NCBI GenBank assembly: GCA_026874595.1
Contig: CM049320.1
Location: 10,113,464-10,177,463, forward strand
Reading direction: 5' to 3'
Source: Sipunculus nudus
Lineage: Eukaryota > Annelida > Sipuncula > Golfingiida > Sipunculidae
DNA: 64,000 bases
This document shows positions 50,518 to 61,889 of this stretch, one piece after another. A program made the position numbers and the translations under genes. The notes under the pieces were generated by a model. That model had not been told where the DNA came from. It searched no databases and saw nothing but the letters and a program-made list of their open reading frames with translations. Every line of letters begins with the position of its first letter. Within the stretch, counting starts at the first letter, position 1.

Positions 50518-53160
50518 TGCTGCTAAATCGTTCAAACGCTCAGATAGGTATACACTGTGTGGGTACACACCGTTCTTCCAGGTTATACACACACGAACCG
50601 TGAAGCTCAAAACGCGCTTCACTGAATGAGTCCGTACAAAGCGGTCGTTCTCCATGGCTGATCTCATTTGTAAACAGTATGTGTCATATACAACCTCTCT
50701 CTGACTCATATACAAGTATACAGTGACGTAGGATTGAGGGAGGAAGGGGTCGAAAAATGTATATAGGCCTATATACACCTCACGTGCTTTGATTCAAATT
50801 AGAAATATCAGTTTTACAGGATAAATAAATAAAAAAAAAACATATTTGCAGGATCAGAGGTAATGAAATGTAGGATTATCAAAAAACAATACATTAATTA
50901 CTGCATGTGCATTGCTTTATATTGAAACAAGTCCTTAATCTGCTAATAACAGTGGCAGGAATTTCCTGATTTTGGGTGAGAAAATTTAATCATTATTTGA
51001 CAAAGTGAAATTCCGTGAGGATGGGGTGTAATGGATAAACGGAGAGTACGGGATGCGGGGGGGGGGGGTCCCCTTGGCTACGCCCCTGATATAAACTTCC
51101 TCTCTTTCAGGGTTTTTTTGTTTTAACACACCTAGGCGTGAGTGCACGACTCAGTAGGCACTTGTTGTGGCCAGTAAGCAGGTCGTAGACTCTCTAATGT
51201 CAGAGGGCCGAAATGATGCTAATATACACCCTGCCACCTGTCACGATCTACGTCGTCTTTGGACTCCTCTGTGTTTCCTAAATCGTTATTTTGGTACAGT
51301 GGCATATGTATGAAAGACCACCTGTCTAATACGACCATCCTTGACTGTACCAAAAACTTATATAAATAGGCTGTATAATTGACATGTCAAATAAGACAAG
51401 CTGTGAATTGAGACCACTTTTGGCCAGGTGGTCTTAGACACGTTTCACTTTATATCCGATCCATTGCACACCATCGCAGTGGTTAATGCAACTTAACAAA
51501 TGGGTTTTACTAATTTATAAAAGGATTTCTTCAATCAATCATCTTTCCCGACCGTATGTATGGTGTATCAGGTCATTGATAAATGACCATAGCACTTCTT
51601 TCTGTGAAAGAGATAAGAAGTATGGCGCAAGGTTCATTTGATTTATTGAAAATTTGATTCTCTTAAAACAGGGTCCACCATATGTGTTTAACATCAGTAT
51701 TATGATCCAAAGTTAGGTTTTTAAAAGACCCGTCACAGGACTCAAATATCAGTCAACTCAAAAGTGATTTCATGCATTAGCTAATGAAAAATTGGAGCTC
51801 CAGATTTTATAGACATGTGGTAGTGAAATTACACATATGTTAGGATTTTTTCAAAAGATTTGATTGGCCTAATTTTGTTAAAATTTTCAATATTCATTTT
51901 GTTAAACGTATGATAGATATACTATTTACCTATATCATCCTTTAAATCCAGATGTATTATGCAGAGTTAAAGGAATGTCAGTTGTAAGTCTGAAAATTGT
52001 TCTTGAGCCTCCCTTTATAAATATATATATATAGGTGCCGCCGCAATTCTCATGGAAGGGAAAATATTACTCAAGATGCACACAATAAGTACGTCATTAC
52101 ATTCCACGCATTAGGTAATGAGAAATTGGAGGTAGTATATTTCTTTTTAATCATAATGGACTTATTATAGTGAAATATCAAATCTGTTAGGGTCATTTTC
52201 AATGACCTATTTGGGCCATTTTTTCCCACGTTTTACATGCTAACAGACAAATACATGTATGTGTAAATGAGGTACCTTATTTTAGTTCTGAGCTCTAACA
52301 TTAAATGCCTTGATCATTTCGACGATTCTCGCTTTCAGTGTGATCTATATCATGTTTTACCTGCATGGCCACTCGGTACTTAATTACGGAATAATAAGAT
52401 TTCATCAGATGTGGAGCAAGAACACTTTGTCAAATGGTTAGGCCTATACGATGTGTGCTCATGGCCGGCACGATGCAACAAAGACTGACAAAGACCGATC
52501 GCCGAAGCTCAGCTTGACTGAAGGTCAGCTGAGCTTAAATTTGTCCACTGGATTTTTTTTCCTAACTTTAACAGATACCCTGGACACAATGTTTGATATA
52601 TTTCCCATTTTCTGGTTTACTGCAAGATACATTATTGTAGAGCTAATAGTCTGGCTTTAATGTAGTTTTATTTCAATATATCGATTAAACTGGCTTCATA
52701 TTCAGGGAGTACATAAACAATAGTCGTATGTAACCAATAAAGTTTTCTGGTATGCAAATATCTAGGAAAAATATAAAGTCAGTCAATGTAACCACATATG
52801 AAATTATGATCTTTGGAATAAATTCTCAAAGTAGAGGCCACGCTCAACAGGCTCACAAATGTACATAAAGAGACCAAGGTTAAGGTCACAGTCAAGGTCA
52901 TGAGCCCGACATTAACGTGCTTCACCGAAGCATATCAGTGTAAAAACATTATTCCATGAATAATAATTAAAGATTGTATATAGCAGTTATGGAGATGGTA
53001 AAAACGGTGCAAAAATAAAACAAGACCTAAAGACCTTATACGAACCTGTGCAATGGGATATACATCAGCTATAATGCTTCCCTGATAACATGCTTGACCA
53101 TTATATGAAAAAGTACTTAAATACACCATTCCTGAGGTACTGGCATGGGTGTACACAACA
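50518..53160. other. IDS 5' flank and repeat-rich DNA
   Basis: Contains a 12-base G run followed by GGCTACGCCCCTG near 51,080, a pogo-like MITE (51,295-51,454) and diverged repeat text. No second gene seen. Confidence 0.4.
51295..51454. mobile_element. pogo/mariner-like MITE (about 160 bp)
   Basis: The left end TACAGTGGCATATGTATGAA, then AGACCACC, faces the inverse of TATAAAGTGAAACGTG, then AAGACCACC. TA at both ends fits a TA target duplication. CAGTG-type ends with inner GACCACC are common in pogo/Tigger-like MITEs. Confidence 0.55.
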
Positions 53161-53164
53161 CACA

Positions 53165-53365
53165 AAAAATATTGTTAGGGACGCCACCCGTCTTGTGTAT
53201 GAGAAAGGTGTATAGACAAGCCAGATTTCATGCAGGTAGGTCAAACCACTCTTGAGCTATGTGCATACAAGCATGCACCCCCCCCCCCACCCCCCCACCC
53301 CGAAAAAAAAAAACATTGTAGGTGGCGTCACCATTCATGTTATACAAACAACATTTTCCAAGTAT
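53165..53365. repeat. two units of the GCGCCAC tandem repeat
   Basis: Two units about 140 bp apart (GACGCCACCCGTCTTGTG and GGTGGCGTCACCATTCATG), related to the array at 29.0-29.9 kb. C runs lie between them. Confidence 0.5.
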
Positions 53366-53489
53366 GGATATGTTTCTTTGCTTTTCTTCAACTTGATTGA
53401 ATCGGTGGTTTTGTTATATACAGCCATCATAGATGAAAATAATGCAGATGAAAAGAATACGACATGTAGAAACAGGCCCTATTGGAGGT

Positions 53490-53918
53490 GGGGGGGGGGG
53501 GGGGGGGGTCAGCTAGTACATCCTACCGGGGCCTGAAAGGCACAAGGGGGCCCGGACTGACCATGAAAGACCCAATGATGTTTAAAAATACCCTACTCAG
53601 TTTTTATTTTAACTTTTATAAATTTTACATGTGCTGGAGAGGGTCCGGGATGATCGGGGTTGTCCTATATGGCACATAAAAATGCCCGAAAATGCGGAAG
53701 TCGTGCATGACATTTGCGAAGCGTATATATGGAAATATTATTCAGGAATGGCCCGAGAGGACTAAAGGGGCCAGATATTGCCTATAGGGCCCAATAAAAT
53801 ATTTGAAACTGCTGAAACCTCATTTAGTTTTTAATTTATGTCAAATGTATCCAATTATAGATACAAGGAATGATCGAAAATGAGATGTCTTTTGCGAAGC
53901 GTACGTATACAGTTCCTA
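53490..53918. repeat. GGGCCCGG...GCGAAGCGTA tandem array, left part
   Basis: Repeated phrases GGGGCC(C/A), then CCTATAGGGCCCAATAAA, AAAATG and TTTGCGAAGCGTA recur about every 175-220 bp. The same phrases continue at 62,470-64,000. An 18-base G run lies at 53,491. Confidence 0.65.
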
Positions 53919-53929
53919 CACTGTAAAAA

Positions 53930-54130
53930 GTGACGTTTCCCTGACGTTTCAAAAACACGTTTCATGTATTATATATAAACATGTCTTGAGATTAGTCATG
54001 TTTGATACATGTAACAAGCTTTTCCTGCAAAATGACATAAATGAAACATCACTTTCTTCATTTTCATGCTTCAAACATGTTTGAGACATGTCGGGAACAC
54101 TTAGCATGGATTTTCCCGCAAAACGACATG
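53930..54130. repeat. left subterminal repeat block (CATGTTTC motifs)
   Basis: Several copies of ACATGTTT, GAAACATC, ACACGTTTCATG and GAGACATGTC within 200 bp of the left end. Confidence 0.6.
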
Positions 54131-54684
54131 AGTGATGGTAGTATTAAAGCATTAACCGGCGGGATAGTGTACCGTTTTCGTAACAGACGCGCAGACGGCA
54201 GACGGCAGACGTGGAATTTTTTCTTTCAAAGTATTCAGTTTTCCAAAAGTTTTGATGTTCAGACGATGGAAAAAGAGTCTCCAGCACCGTCTTAAATTAC
54301 TTCTACATCTAGCATTCAGGATGTGTCCAGCTGGGTGTCCAAAAGGTTCAAGGGGATACAACGGGATGTGATAGATTCAAGGCTGCAAGGTAAGCCACGT
54401 GGGGCATTAACATGGCGGCATGGAAAAAAATTGCCAAATAATTTTCAAAGAATGTCTATATGATGTCAGCCACAACTTGGCACAAGCTGTTATTTTACTA
54501 ATCACATTATCTTAGTTTTCTTATTCTTGTATATACAGGATGAGAATAGGTATTTTAACATTATTTTATTACTGGATTGATATGATTATGACCTTGTACC
54601 TTTCCACCCCAGCACCCTCTGGGTTGGTAACACATTGAACACATAATGCGTATACAAGCCTGCCAAATATTTTTTGCAGCACTC

Positions 54685-54702
54685 CCCCCCCCCCCCCCCC
54701 CT
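54685..54702. repeat. poly-C tract
   Basis: About 18 C followed by CT repeats. Confidence 0.9.
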
Positions 54703-54778
54703 CTCTACATTTCAGTGAAAGAATTCTGATAAATATCATTTCTCTCCAGATATAACACTGAACAGTGAACAGAACAAA

Positions 54779-54935
54779 CCAGGCTTGGGTCAGGTACATG
54801 TACTTGTACAATTGAAATATCCAAGTACTTGTCCTGTAGTACTTGTACTTGGTACTTTTAACCAAGTACAGTTCTTGTACTTGCCAAAAATGTACTTGAA
54901 AAAAAAGTACTAGTCAAGTACATGTACAACTACAA
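54779..54935. repeat. AAGTACTTGTAC-rich hAT-like terminus
   Basis: CAGGCTTGGGTCAGGTACATG, cut here by its repeats of GTACTTG and CAAGTAC, resembles ends of hAT elements. The opposing ACCCCAGGTCTG at 56,525-56,535 could be its other end, but flanking 8-mers do not match. Confidence 0.35.
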
Positions 54936-55104
54936 GATTGAAACAAAAAAGAAACTGTTATTTACTAACCATAAACACAGCATTAGAGACCTTGTGATGC
55001 TCAGAATATCTCAGCACAGTAAATTGTGTACTTGTGCAAAATTAACAAAACACCTTTGGTGGCACTCATTACACACCAGTTTAATGTATTCAAAAGATTG
55101 CAAT

Positions 55105-56396
55105 TTTTAGCTCAGCCGACTGTAAGTCAACTGAGCTATAGTGTCTCAGTCGTCTGTCTGTCTGTCCATCTAACTGTCTGTTTGGCTGGCACATTTTGAT
55201 GTTGTTGGACCTAGAAACCTGTAACTGAATATCCAGGGAGGTCAATAAGAAATCTCCTTGGAAACTTGAAATTAGGTCACTGACCTATATCTTCTGAGCT
55301 ATGGGGCTTGTAAGTACCCCCAAGAATAATAAAAAAATTGGTACAAAACCTCCAATATCTTGATTATTGATGCATGCATGGACTGTCATGAATCTTGCCT
55401 TGAATATTGACCAGGACTAGTTTTGTCAGTTCCCGAAGTGTTGGTGTCACCTGCATTTTTTTCTAATTTTTACGATTTTTGTTTTGGAGACTAAAATGAT
55501 GGTTATTATGTCAGTTTCTCGACTGTGGTTTCATCTTGTGTCCTGAAACCTTGGGTGTTTATTGATTATGACTGGTTTCTTAAGTTTCTGTAGACTGGTG
55601 CTGCCACCTGTATTTTTTCTATATATTATGATTTATCCTTTATTTTGAGACTGCCAAATTATATTGATACTGTACTATTAGATTTGACACTGTGGTTTCA
55701 TCTAATATCCTAAAACCTTGCGTGTTATTAGGGCCCCGCTTGAATAAGTAATCACCTTGTCCATCTGTTCGTCTTTCTGTATGTACGTCAAATTTGTTTC
55801 CTGATGATAACTCCAGTTTGGGCTGACAAATCAATTTCAAACTTTACTTAAATATGGCCCATCACTATAAGTAAGAAGTTCTGAATCCTTTTGGTTTTGG
55901 GGGCATGAGGTCAAGGTCACTGGATTAACTTCTTTTAAAAGATCGTGGATGCATTTTAAGTCAAACTTTTAATCCCAAACCTTCCATCTTCTACATTTTG
56001 CTCACCTACCAATAGTGGAAGAAAATTATGGATTTTGGGGTCAGAGGTCAGGTCACAAGGGCTATCTGTCCACATATTTGTTTCCAAATGATAGCTCCAG
56101 TTTGGAATGACAGATGGAAATCAAACTTGTTCTGATTTGAAAAAAATTTTGATAATTTTTTATCGCCCTCATATTTCAGTTAATAAATTCAATGTGTATT
56201 ATTATACTTTGATCTACTCATCTCCACTTTTTTAAATTTTATAATTAACATGCATATTACAGTCACTTGGTTCAGATACCAATACAAATATGTAATAATG
56301 GGAGGCTAACTGTAGCCTCCATATGTTAGGTTTTTATAAAAATATTCTCATAATCAATTTCAGCTGAGCTCCGTGACCAACAGTTCCCTTGTTTTT
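55105..56396 (+). repeat. AGCTCAGCTGAC hairpin repeat, copy 1
   Basis: Begins TTTTTAGCTCAGCCGACTG, a near-palindromic head ending GTCAACTGAGCTATAG. Ends CAGCTGAGCTCCGTGACC, then CCTTGTTTTT. It shares body phrases with copies 2-4 (CCTAGAAACCTGTAAC, CTCCTTGGAAACTTGAAATT). Confidence 0.65.
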
Positions 56397-56601
56397 AAAT
56401 TGAATTGAATCAAAACTATTTGAATTTAATTGGAATTGATATTTTTCTCCAGCACATTGAATTGAATTGGAATTTAAGTTCTATAAAAGTACTTGAATAG
56501 AACTGAAAAAAAGTTGAATTTACCCCAGGTCTGCTAGCAGAGGTAAAATTGAATATTAAAGCTGTAATAAAGCACCTTTGACCTTGCCCTTATTTCATTG
56601 C

Positions 56602-57120
56602 TTTTAGCTCAGCTGACTGCAAGTCAACTGAGGTGTCGGGATGGTGCTTTGTGTGCCATCATGCTGGCCATCCTTTAGCAAGGCACAAATCTTAACCACT
56701 GACCCTAGAAACTTCTAATTGCTCAGCTAGGGCAGTCATTGAAAAATCACTTAGGAAACCTGAACTTAGGTCACTGTCATTTATATCCTCTGAGCTATGG
56801 GACTTCTTTTTACCCCCCCCCCCCCCCACACACACACACACCCCTCAGAATTAATAAAAATTCAATACAAAACTCCAGTATCTTGATAATGAAATGCATG
56901 AATCATGCTTTGAATATTGACCATGTCAAGTTTTGTCAGTTCCCGAATACTGGTGGCACTACCTGTGTTTTTTTTCTAACATTTCTGATTTTTATCTGTT
57001 TTTGAGACAGTCGAATGACAGCAATCATGTCAGTTTTCTCAGCTGTGGTTTCATCCAGTGTCCCGAAACCTATTTTGTTCATTGATCATGATTTGTATCT
57101 TCATTTCCTTAGGACTAGCA
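56602..57120 (+). repeat. AGCTCAGCTGAC hairpin repeat, copy 2
   Basis: Head CTTTTAGCTCAGCTGACTGC. The body includes CTGAGCTATGGGACTTC followed by a C run and CA repeat. The right end is unclear. Confidence 0.6.
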
Positions 57121-57304
57121 ATAGGCCAGCTAAATAGTGCAATTATCTGTTCCAAATGGTTTTATCTACAGGCCACATATAAGCTCATCTGATGTATACC
57201 TATAATCTCTCTATTATGGGCTATATGGATTCCTGGTAAGTAAAGTGTGACTGTTGACTGGATTACATGGCTGCAACTTTTTTTTTTTTTTTAAATAATT
57301 TTTT

Positions 57305-57724
57305 TGGTGGAGGTAACCACCTCCATTTTTTAAATGCTGACTTATTTAATTCTTAACCTAAGTATGTACATCTGCAGAGTTTCCATTTCGGTTTGGGACT
57401 ACTTGACAGGGCAGCAGCACTCGCTTCCTATCATTTTTCATTTTGTATTCTGGTGTCACCCAGGCCCGGTGTCTATTGCACCTGCGGGTCCTGGGTGTAT
57501 AATCATCCCCATTGCTGGGTCATAACACCGAGGAACCCCCCAAAGACGCACTTGTATGTGAGTGATACACGGCTGTGGGGCACAGCCTTCCCATTAAGCC
57601 TGCAGAGCACTCACTACCCTGGGTGGGGCTGACCGTGAAAAACCTCACCGCCTCGGCTGAGATTCGAACCCACGATCTCCCGGCTTTGAGTCCTGCCCTC
57701 TACCCCTGAGCCACAGAAGCCGGT
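57305..57724 (-). mobile_element. tRNA-derived SINE (full-length copy)
   Basis: Read on the minus strand it starts CACCGGCTTCTGTGGCTCAG. It has A box TGGCTCAGGGG and B box GGTTCGAATCT at tRNA spacing. The body follows, and the 3' end has an inverted repeat (TGGAGGTGGTTACCTCCA) at 57,307-57,330. It matches 12,096-12,460 over its length. Confidence 0.8.
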
Positions 57725-57750
57725 GCATGGCTGCAACTTGTTTCACTGGG

Positions 57751-58379
57751 TTTTTAGCTCAGCTGACTGAAAGTCAGCTGAGCTATAGCGATCACTTTTT
57801 GTCCTTCGTCAGTCTGTCTGTCCATCTGTTAGCAGGGCACAAATCATAACCACTGGACTTAGAATCTTCTAACTTGACATCCAGGGAGGTCCATGAAAAA
57901 TCTCCTTGGAAACCTGAAATTAAGTCTCTGTTACCCATATCCTCCGAGCTATGGGGCTCAGAAGTACCCCCCCCCCCCCCCCCCAGAATAATAAAAAATT
58001 TCATACAAAAGCTTCAATATCTGAACAACTTATGTATTGATCACCATGTTTCTTTGCATGCATATTGATCATGGAGTGTTACTTCAGTTTCTGCAGACTG
58101 GTGGCGTCATCTATATATTTTTTTATATTTACGCATTTTTTTCTCTATTTTTGAGACCTTAAAGATGCAGTCGTCTGTTAACAGGGCACAAATCCTAACC
58201 ATTTGACCTAGAATCTTCTAACTTAACATCCAAAGAGGTCCATGAAAAATCTCTCTGGAAGCCTGAAATTAAGTCTCTGTTACCCTGATTCATTGAGCTA
58301 TCGGGGTTATCCTATGCAAGGACACATGATCAATTTGTCAGTCAGCTGAACGTCATAACCCATGGGTCACTTGTTTTTA
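57751..58379 (+). repeat. AGCTCAGCTGAC hairpin repeat, copy 3
   Basis: The head is a perfect inverted repeat, AGCTCAGCTGACT facing AGTCAGCTGAGCT. The end is CATGGGTCACTTGTTTTTAT. An internal block (hundreds of bp from 57,835) is partly duplicated at 58,175. Confidence 0.75.
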
Positions 58380-58699
58380 TATACCAATATAAAGACATCA
58401 ATATTGCATATATGCATAGTTCTGTTTTTCATTCTTCAGTAAATGTTTGTCAGATAAATAAATGAAAGGGAATTTGCTTATTGTTATAGATGTTTATTAC
58501 AGTAACAAAATCAAATTAGAATTGGTTGATCACTTTGCAAAATAAAGTATTCATTATGTATTCACTGAATACGAACACATTTTCAATGTATTCAAATGCG
58601 AATAAGAATACTTTAGAAAGTATTTTGAATACGAATACTCAAATAAGTGTATTTGAATACATTTGAAAACGAATACTGAATATGAATACCCCATGTCTA

Positions 58700-58802
58700 G
58701 TTGGGGCCGACCGTGAACATCTCACTTCTCGGCTGAGATTTGAACTTACAACCTCCTGGCTTTGAGTCTTGTACTCTAGCCCTGAGCCACAGAAGCTGGT
58801 GG
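58700..58802 (-). mobile_element. SINE fragment (head only)
   Basis: The same tRNA-like head as 57,724 (minus strand CACCAGCTTCTGTGGCTCAG). The B box is degraded to GTTCAAATC. Confidence 0.6.
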
Positions 58803-59037
58803 GCAGGAGTATTGATTTGTATGAACTATTATGATATACGTTATAAAGTTTATTTTGGAAATAAATGTTAGGGAATAAAATTTGAGTCCTTTTTTTCAGA
58901 GAATTATGTGGATGGAGCTGCAATGATGTCATTGACATTGGATGACATAAAAAAAATATTTCCAGAGGTGGGACTACAGAAAAGTGTTGCTAGAATAGTG
59001 AATGAAGAGGGGTGGCAGGTACTGTGATTAAAAAAAA

Positions 59038-59690
59038 ATGGATGCCTTATTCAAATGTACATTGTGCCCATTCCAGGCCACTTCTACAGAATTACTGTCA
59101 CAACATATAATTACAAGACACAAGACTCACCCATTCTTTCGCATCTCTTGTGCACAATGTGGACAATTGTATAAAAAGTATGATAGGTTCAGGAAGCATA
59201 TTGAACGAAACCATAAAATGGATCCTATAAATGATCCCCCAGAAAATGATAACCTTGATGATAGGGAACCTGGACAAAATGATATTGAGGAAGCAAATGC
59301 AAACCTTGATACTGACCCTGACAAAATAACGGCTACATTTGGACAGTTATTGCTAAAGCTCAAGTCACACTACAATGTCAGTCAGGCAGGAATTCAGGAA
59401 ATTACTTCATCGTACAGCAAACAGTAACAAAAGTGTCTGATCATATAAGGAATGCTACAGAAGTAAATGAAGAACTTTTTAAGAAATTATGTTCTGATCT
59501 TCCAGCAGAAATCACTGATCCTCTGAGTTCAGAGTGGCAGCAAAACAAATATTTCAAAGAAAAGCTGAAATTGTTAGAACCTAGGGAAGTTATATTAGGA
59601 AGCAGAGTCAGATGGAACCAAAAGAAAAAAAAAATTAGTTGAAATAGAGGCAATTCATACATTTCATGTATAGGAACAAACAAAACTGAG
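59038..59690 (+). pseudogene. two-finger C2H2 gene of a multicopy TE-like family, frameshifted
   Basis: The first frame (59,038-59,427) holds two C2H2 fingers: C7-C10-H23-H28 and C38-C41-H54-H59. An acidic linker and LLLKLKSHYNVSQAGIQEI follow. It stops at a TAA at 59,425. The sense continues at once in the next frame (VTKVSDHIRNATEVNEELF, then KYFKEKLKLLEPREVILGS), so one base appears lost near 59,424. The second frame breaks again at a poly-A tract (59,630). C2H2 fingers followed by an L-x-L-K-x-x-Y segment and a FKxxxxLxEPxExxLG segment is a pattern I recall from multicopy unannotated fish and invertebrate proteins. I cannot name the family for certain. It starts 11 bp past the SAM gene stop. 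Confidence 0.6.
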
Positions 59691-59777
59691 GTCTGTAGAT
59701 CTTTCAGTAAGCATAAACAGTTTATGTATTGCAAACATTTGTCTTCTTTTTTATGGCTTTTGTCATATTTTCTGTTT

Positions 59778-60035
59778 GTATTAAACAAGCTTAAGGTATG
59801 CTTAGGTAGCATAATAATGAAAATCTACTAGATCACTAGATCTATACCATTAAACTGGTGAGAGTTTTTTTTAGATATTTTCATAATTCGTGTTTGGATA
59901 ATGTTTGTGTATGTATTAAACAAACTTAAGGTATGCTTAGGTAGCATAATAATTAAGATCTACTAGATCTATACCATTATACTGCTAAGGGTTTTTTTTT
60001 AAATATTTTTATAATTCATGTTTGGATAATGAACC
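59778..60035. repeat. 135-bp tandem duplication
   Basis: Two adjacent copies starting GTATTAAACAA(G/A)CTTAAGG at 59,778 and 59,913 share AGGTATGCTTAGGTAGCATA and end with GTTTGGATAATG. Divergence is low to moderate. Confidence 0.85.
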
Positions 60036-60155
60036 CTTCAGTTGTGTTGAGTTTGCATTGGAACAAAAAAAATTGGGGTATATAGATATGTCTTAAGCTT
60101 AAGTTAAAACATTTTAATACTGTTGTTAAGCTTACTGCAACATTAACCTTATTAA

Positions 60156-60985
60156 TTTTTAGCTCAGCTGACTATAAGTCATCTGAGCTATAGTCATGGT
60201 CCTTTGTCCGGCCAGCCGGTCGTTAACAGGGCACTTTTTTGAAAATGTTGGATCTACGAATCCAAAATTTTGCACACAGTTAGATGTCCCCAAAATCTCC
60301 TTTTATACCCAAAATTTGGTCACTAGGTCTTCATTCCTTCAAGATATTAAGGAAAACCCTTATTTTCCATTAAAAACCTACTGTTACGCTTCAAGGCTGC
60401 CTAATATAAAAAACACTGATCTGTTTTTAATCATATTTCATATACATATTCCTCTATATATTTCCTATATACATACAAGAAATTATGTCAGTATTATGTA
60501 ATTTATTTAAGTTATGGGCCGGAACATTATGCAATTTGTAAAAAATCAGGAAATATATTTATTCACTTAACATCAGAATTCCTGAACCAAGAGACTTATT
60601 TTCAGGGATATAACTTTTTTTAATCAAGATTCAATTTTATACCCAAAATTAGACCTGAATTTAGCAAATTTTTAAGTTATTAGCAAAAATAAAAAATGAT
60701 CATTTTATCTGTTAAAATCTGATCTGAAATTTCAAAGGAAATGATTGAAAAGAATAGCTTTTATTCAAGTTTTCATACACCATGTCAAGTGTTGTTTACA
60801 TCAAGCCCACCTAGTACAGCCTTCACCTGTGTTTATGTAACCCACTCCAGGCAGCTTGCCTTGGCTCAGCTTGGCCACTACTGATTATGCTTATACATAT
60901 GAAAAACATTACAATAGAAATCAGCATATTTTGCATTTTGCTAAAATATTCCAAATTTCAGCTGAGCGCCGTGACCCATGTTATG
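60156..60985 (+). repeat. AGCTCAGCTGAC hairpin repeat, copy 4
   Basis: Head TTTTTAGCTCAGCTGACTAT. End CAGCTGAGCGCCGTGACCCA. The inside differs from copies 1-3, being AT-rich text with no C run. Confidence 0.6.
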
Positions 60986-61889
60986 GAGGGTTGTTTGACA
61001 TATTGGTTAATATAGATCTCACCTTTGGAAAGATCAATATCATTAATACTTTTTAATGACATGTCATTTGGAATAAAGATATGTTTTACTTGAGAATAAA
61101 GTTTTGTTAATGAAAGATGTTTTTATTATAAGAATAGAAATTTTGTTAATGGACACCGAAAATTGTTGTAAATCCTTTCCTTTTGTGTCACTGGTAACGT
61201 CCAATTTAGCAAATCAGCAATAGAGGTCTGTTGCTCTATATATAGACTACTTGTAAAGAAGCTATTATACAGTCATACCTTGCTACCATAAAAACAAATC
61301 AGAGGCAAAAGGAAAGGTCACGTGTCAGGTTGAAATTGTGTGATATTGTCTGAACCCGTAAGTTCCCTGTTAGAATTCCTTACGGTATTCCTTACCTTGC
61401 TTATTCCTTGAGTAACTCAAACTTCATCAGTAAATAATAGTATATCGTTGTCATTAACTTTGATAAAAAAGATCTTTTGTCTAAAGCTTTTCAAAAATAT
61501 TATTTTTAGAAACACTAATGAGATTTCGATTATTATTGAAATTCGAAATATAGCTCAGTTAATGGAGTTTTTTGAAACTTATTCATACAAGTGATTGAAC
61601 ATAAAATATATTTTTTTTTTATTATATTAAATTAAATTTCTCCTAAGGTCACTATTTGTGCAGCAACGTAGTCATATTGAGTCGAGCTTTAACAAGAAGG
61701 ACATGGATATGCATATGTGGTCCATTTTTATATTTGGAACAAAATGCATTTCAGAACACTATAGTTCATGCAAAATATCTTGCTCTCTTACAGTATCCAC
61801 TGGCCCCTTTATAAAGGGAGCCATTTGCAGCATGTCTTTTTTTATGAATATGATTAGCTCTAGTCAGTATACAGAGAGACCTATTTCAA

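Larger units (their letters stand above)
54266..59027 (+). pseudogene. split SAM-domain gene inside the CACTA-like element
   Basis: Exon 1 runs 54,266-54,389. It begins MEKESPAPS, hits a TAA at 54,293, and continues as SIQDVSSWVSKRFKGIQRDV to donor GTAAGC (phase 1). Exon 2 starts at 58,900 after TTTTTTTCAG, also phase 1, and reads ENYVDGAAMMSLTLDDIKKI, then FPEVGLQKSVARIVNEEGW, stopping at 59,025. Joined, it is a full SAM domain of about 65 residues (W near the start, YVDGAAMMSLTLDDI as the usual IDGxALLxLTxEDL). The 4.5 kb intron is filled by later repeats. The TAA makes it probably non-functional unless translation starts elsewhere. I know no named gene for it. It may act with the adjacent C2H2 product. 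Confidence 0.55.

Noticed and set aside
50518-50778. 87-codon upstream extension of the sulfatase frame
   Set aside because: It has no sulfatase similarity and would bury the signal peptide; the ATG at 50,517 fits better.
54779-56535. Single hAT element bounded by CAGGCTTGGG and CCCCAGGTCTG
   Set aside because: Ends are similar in style but flanking 8-mers differ, and a hairpin repeat occupies most of the interval; kept only as a weak terminus.
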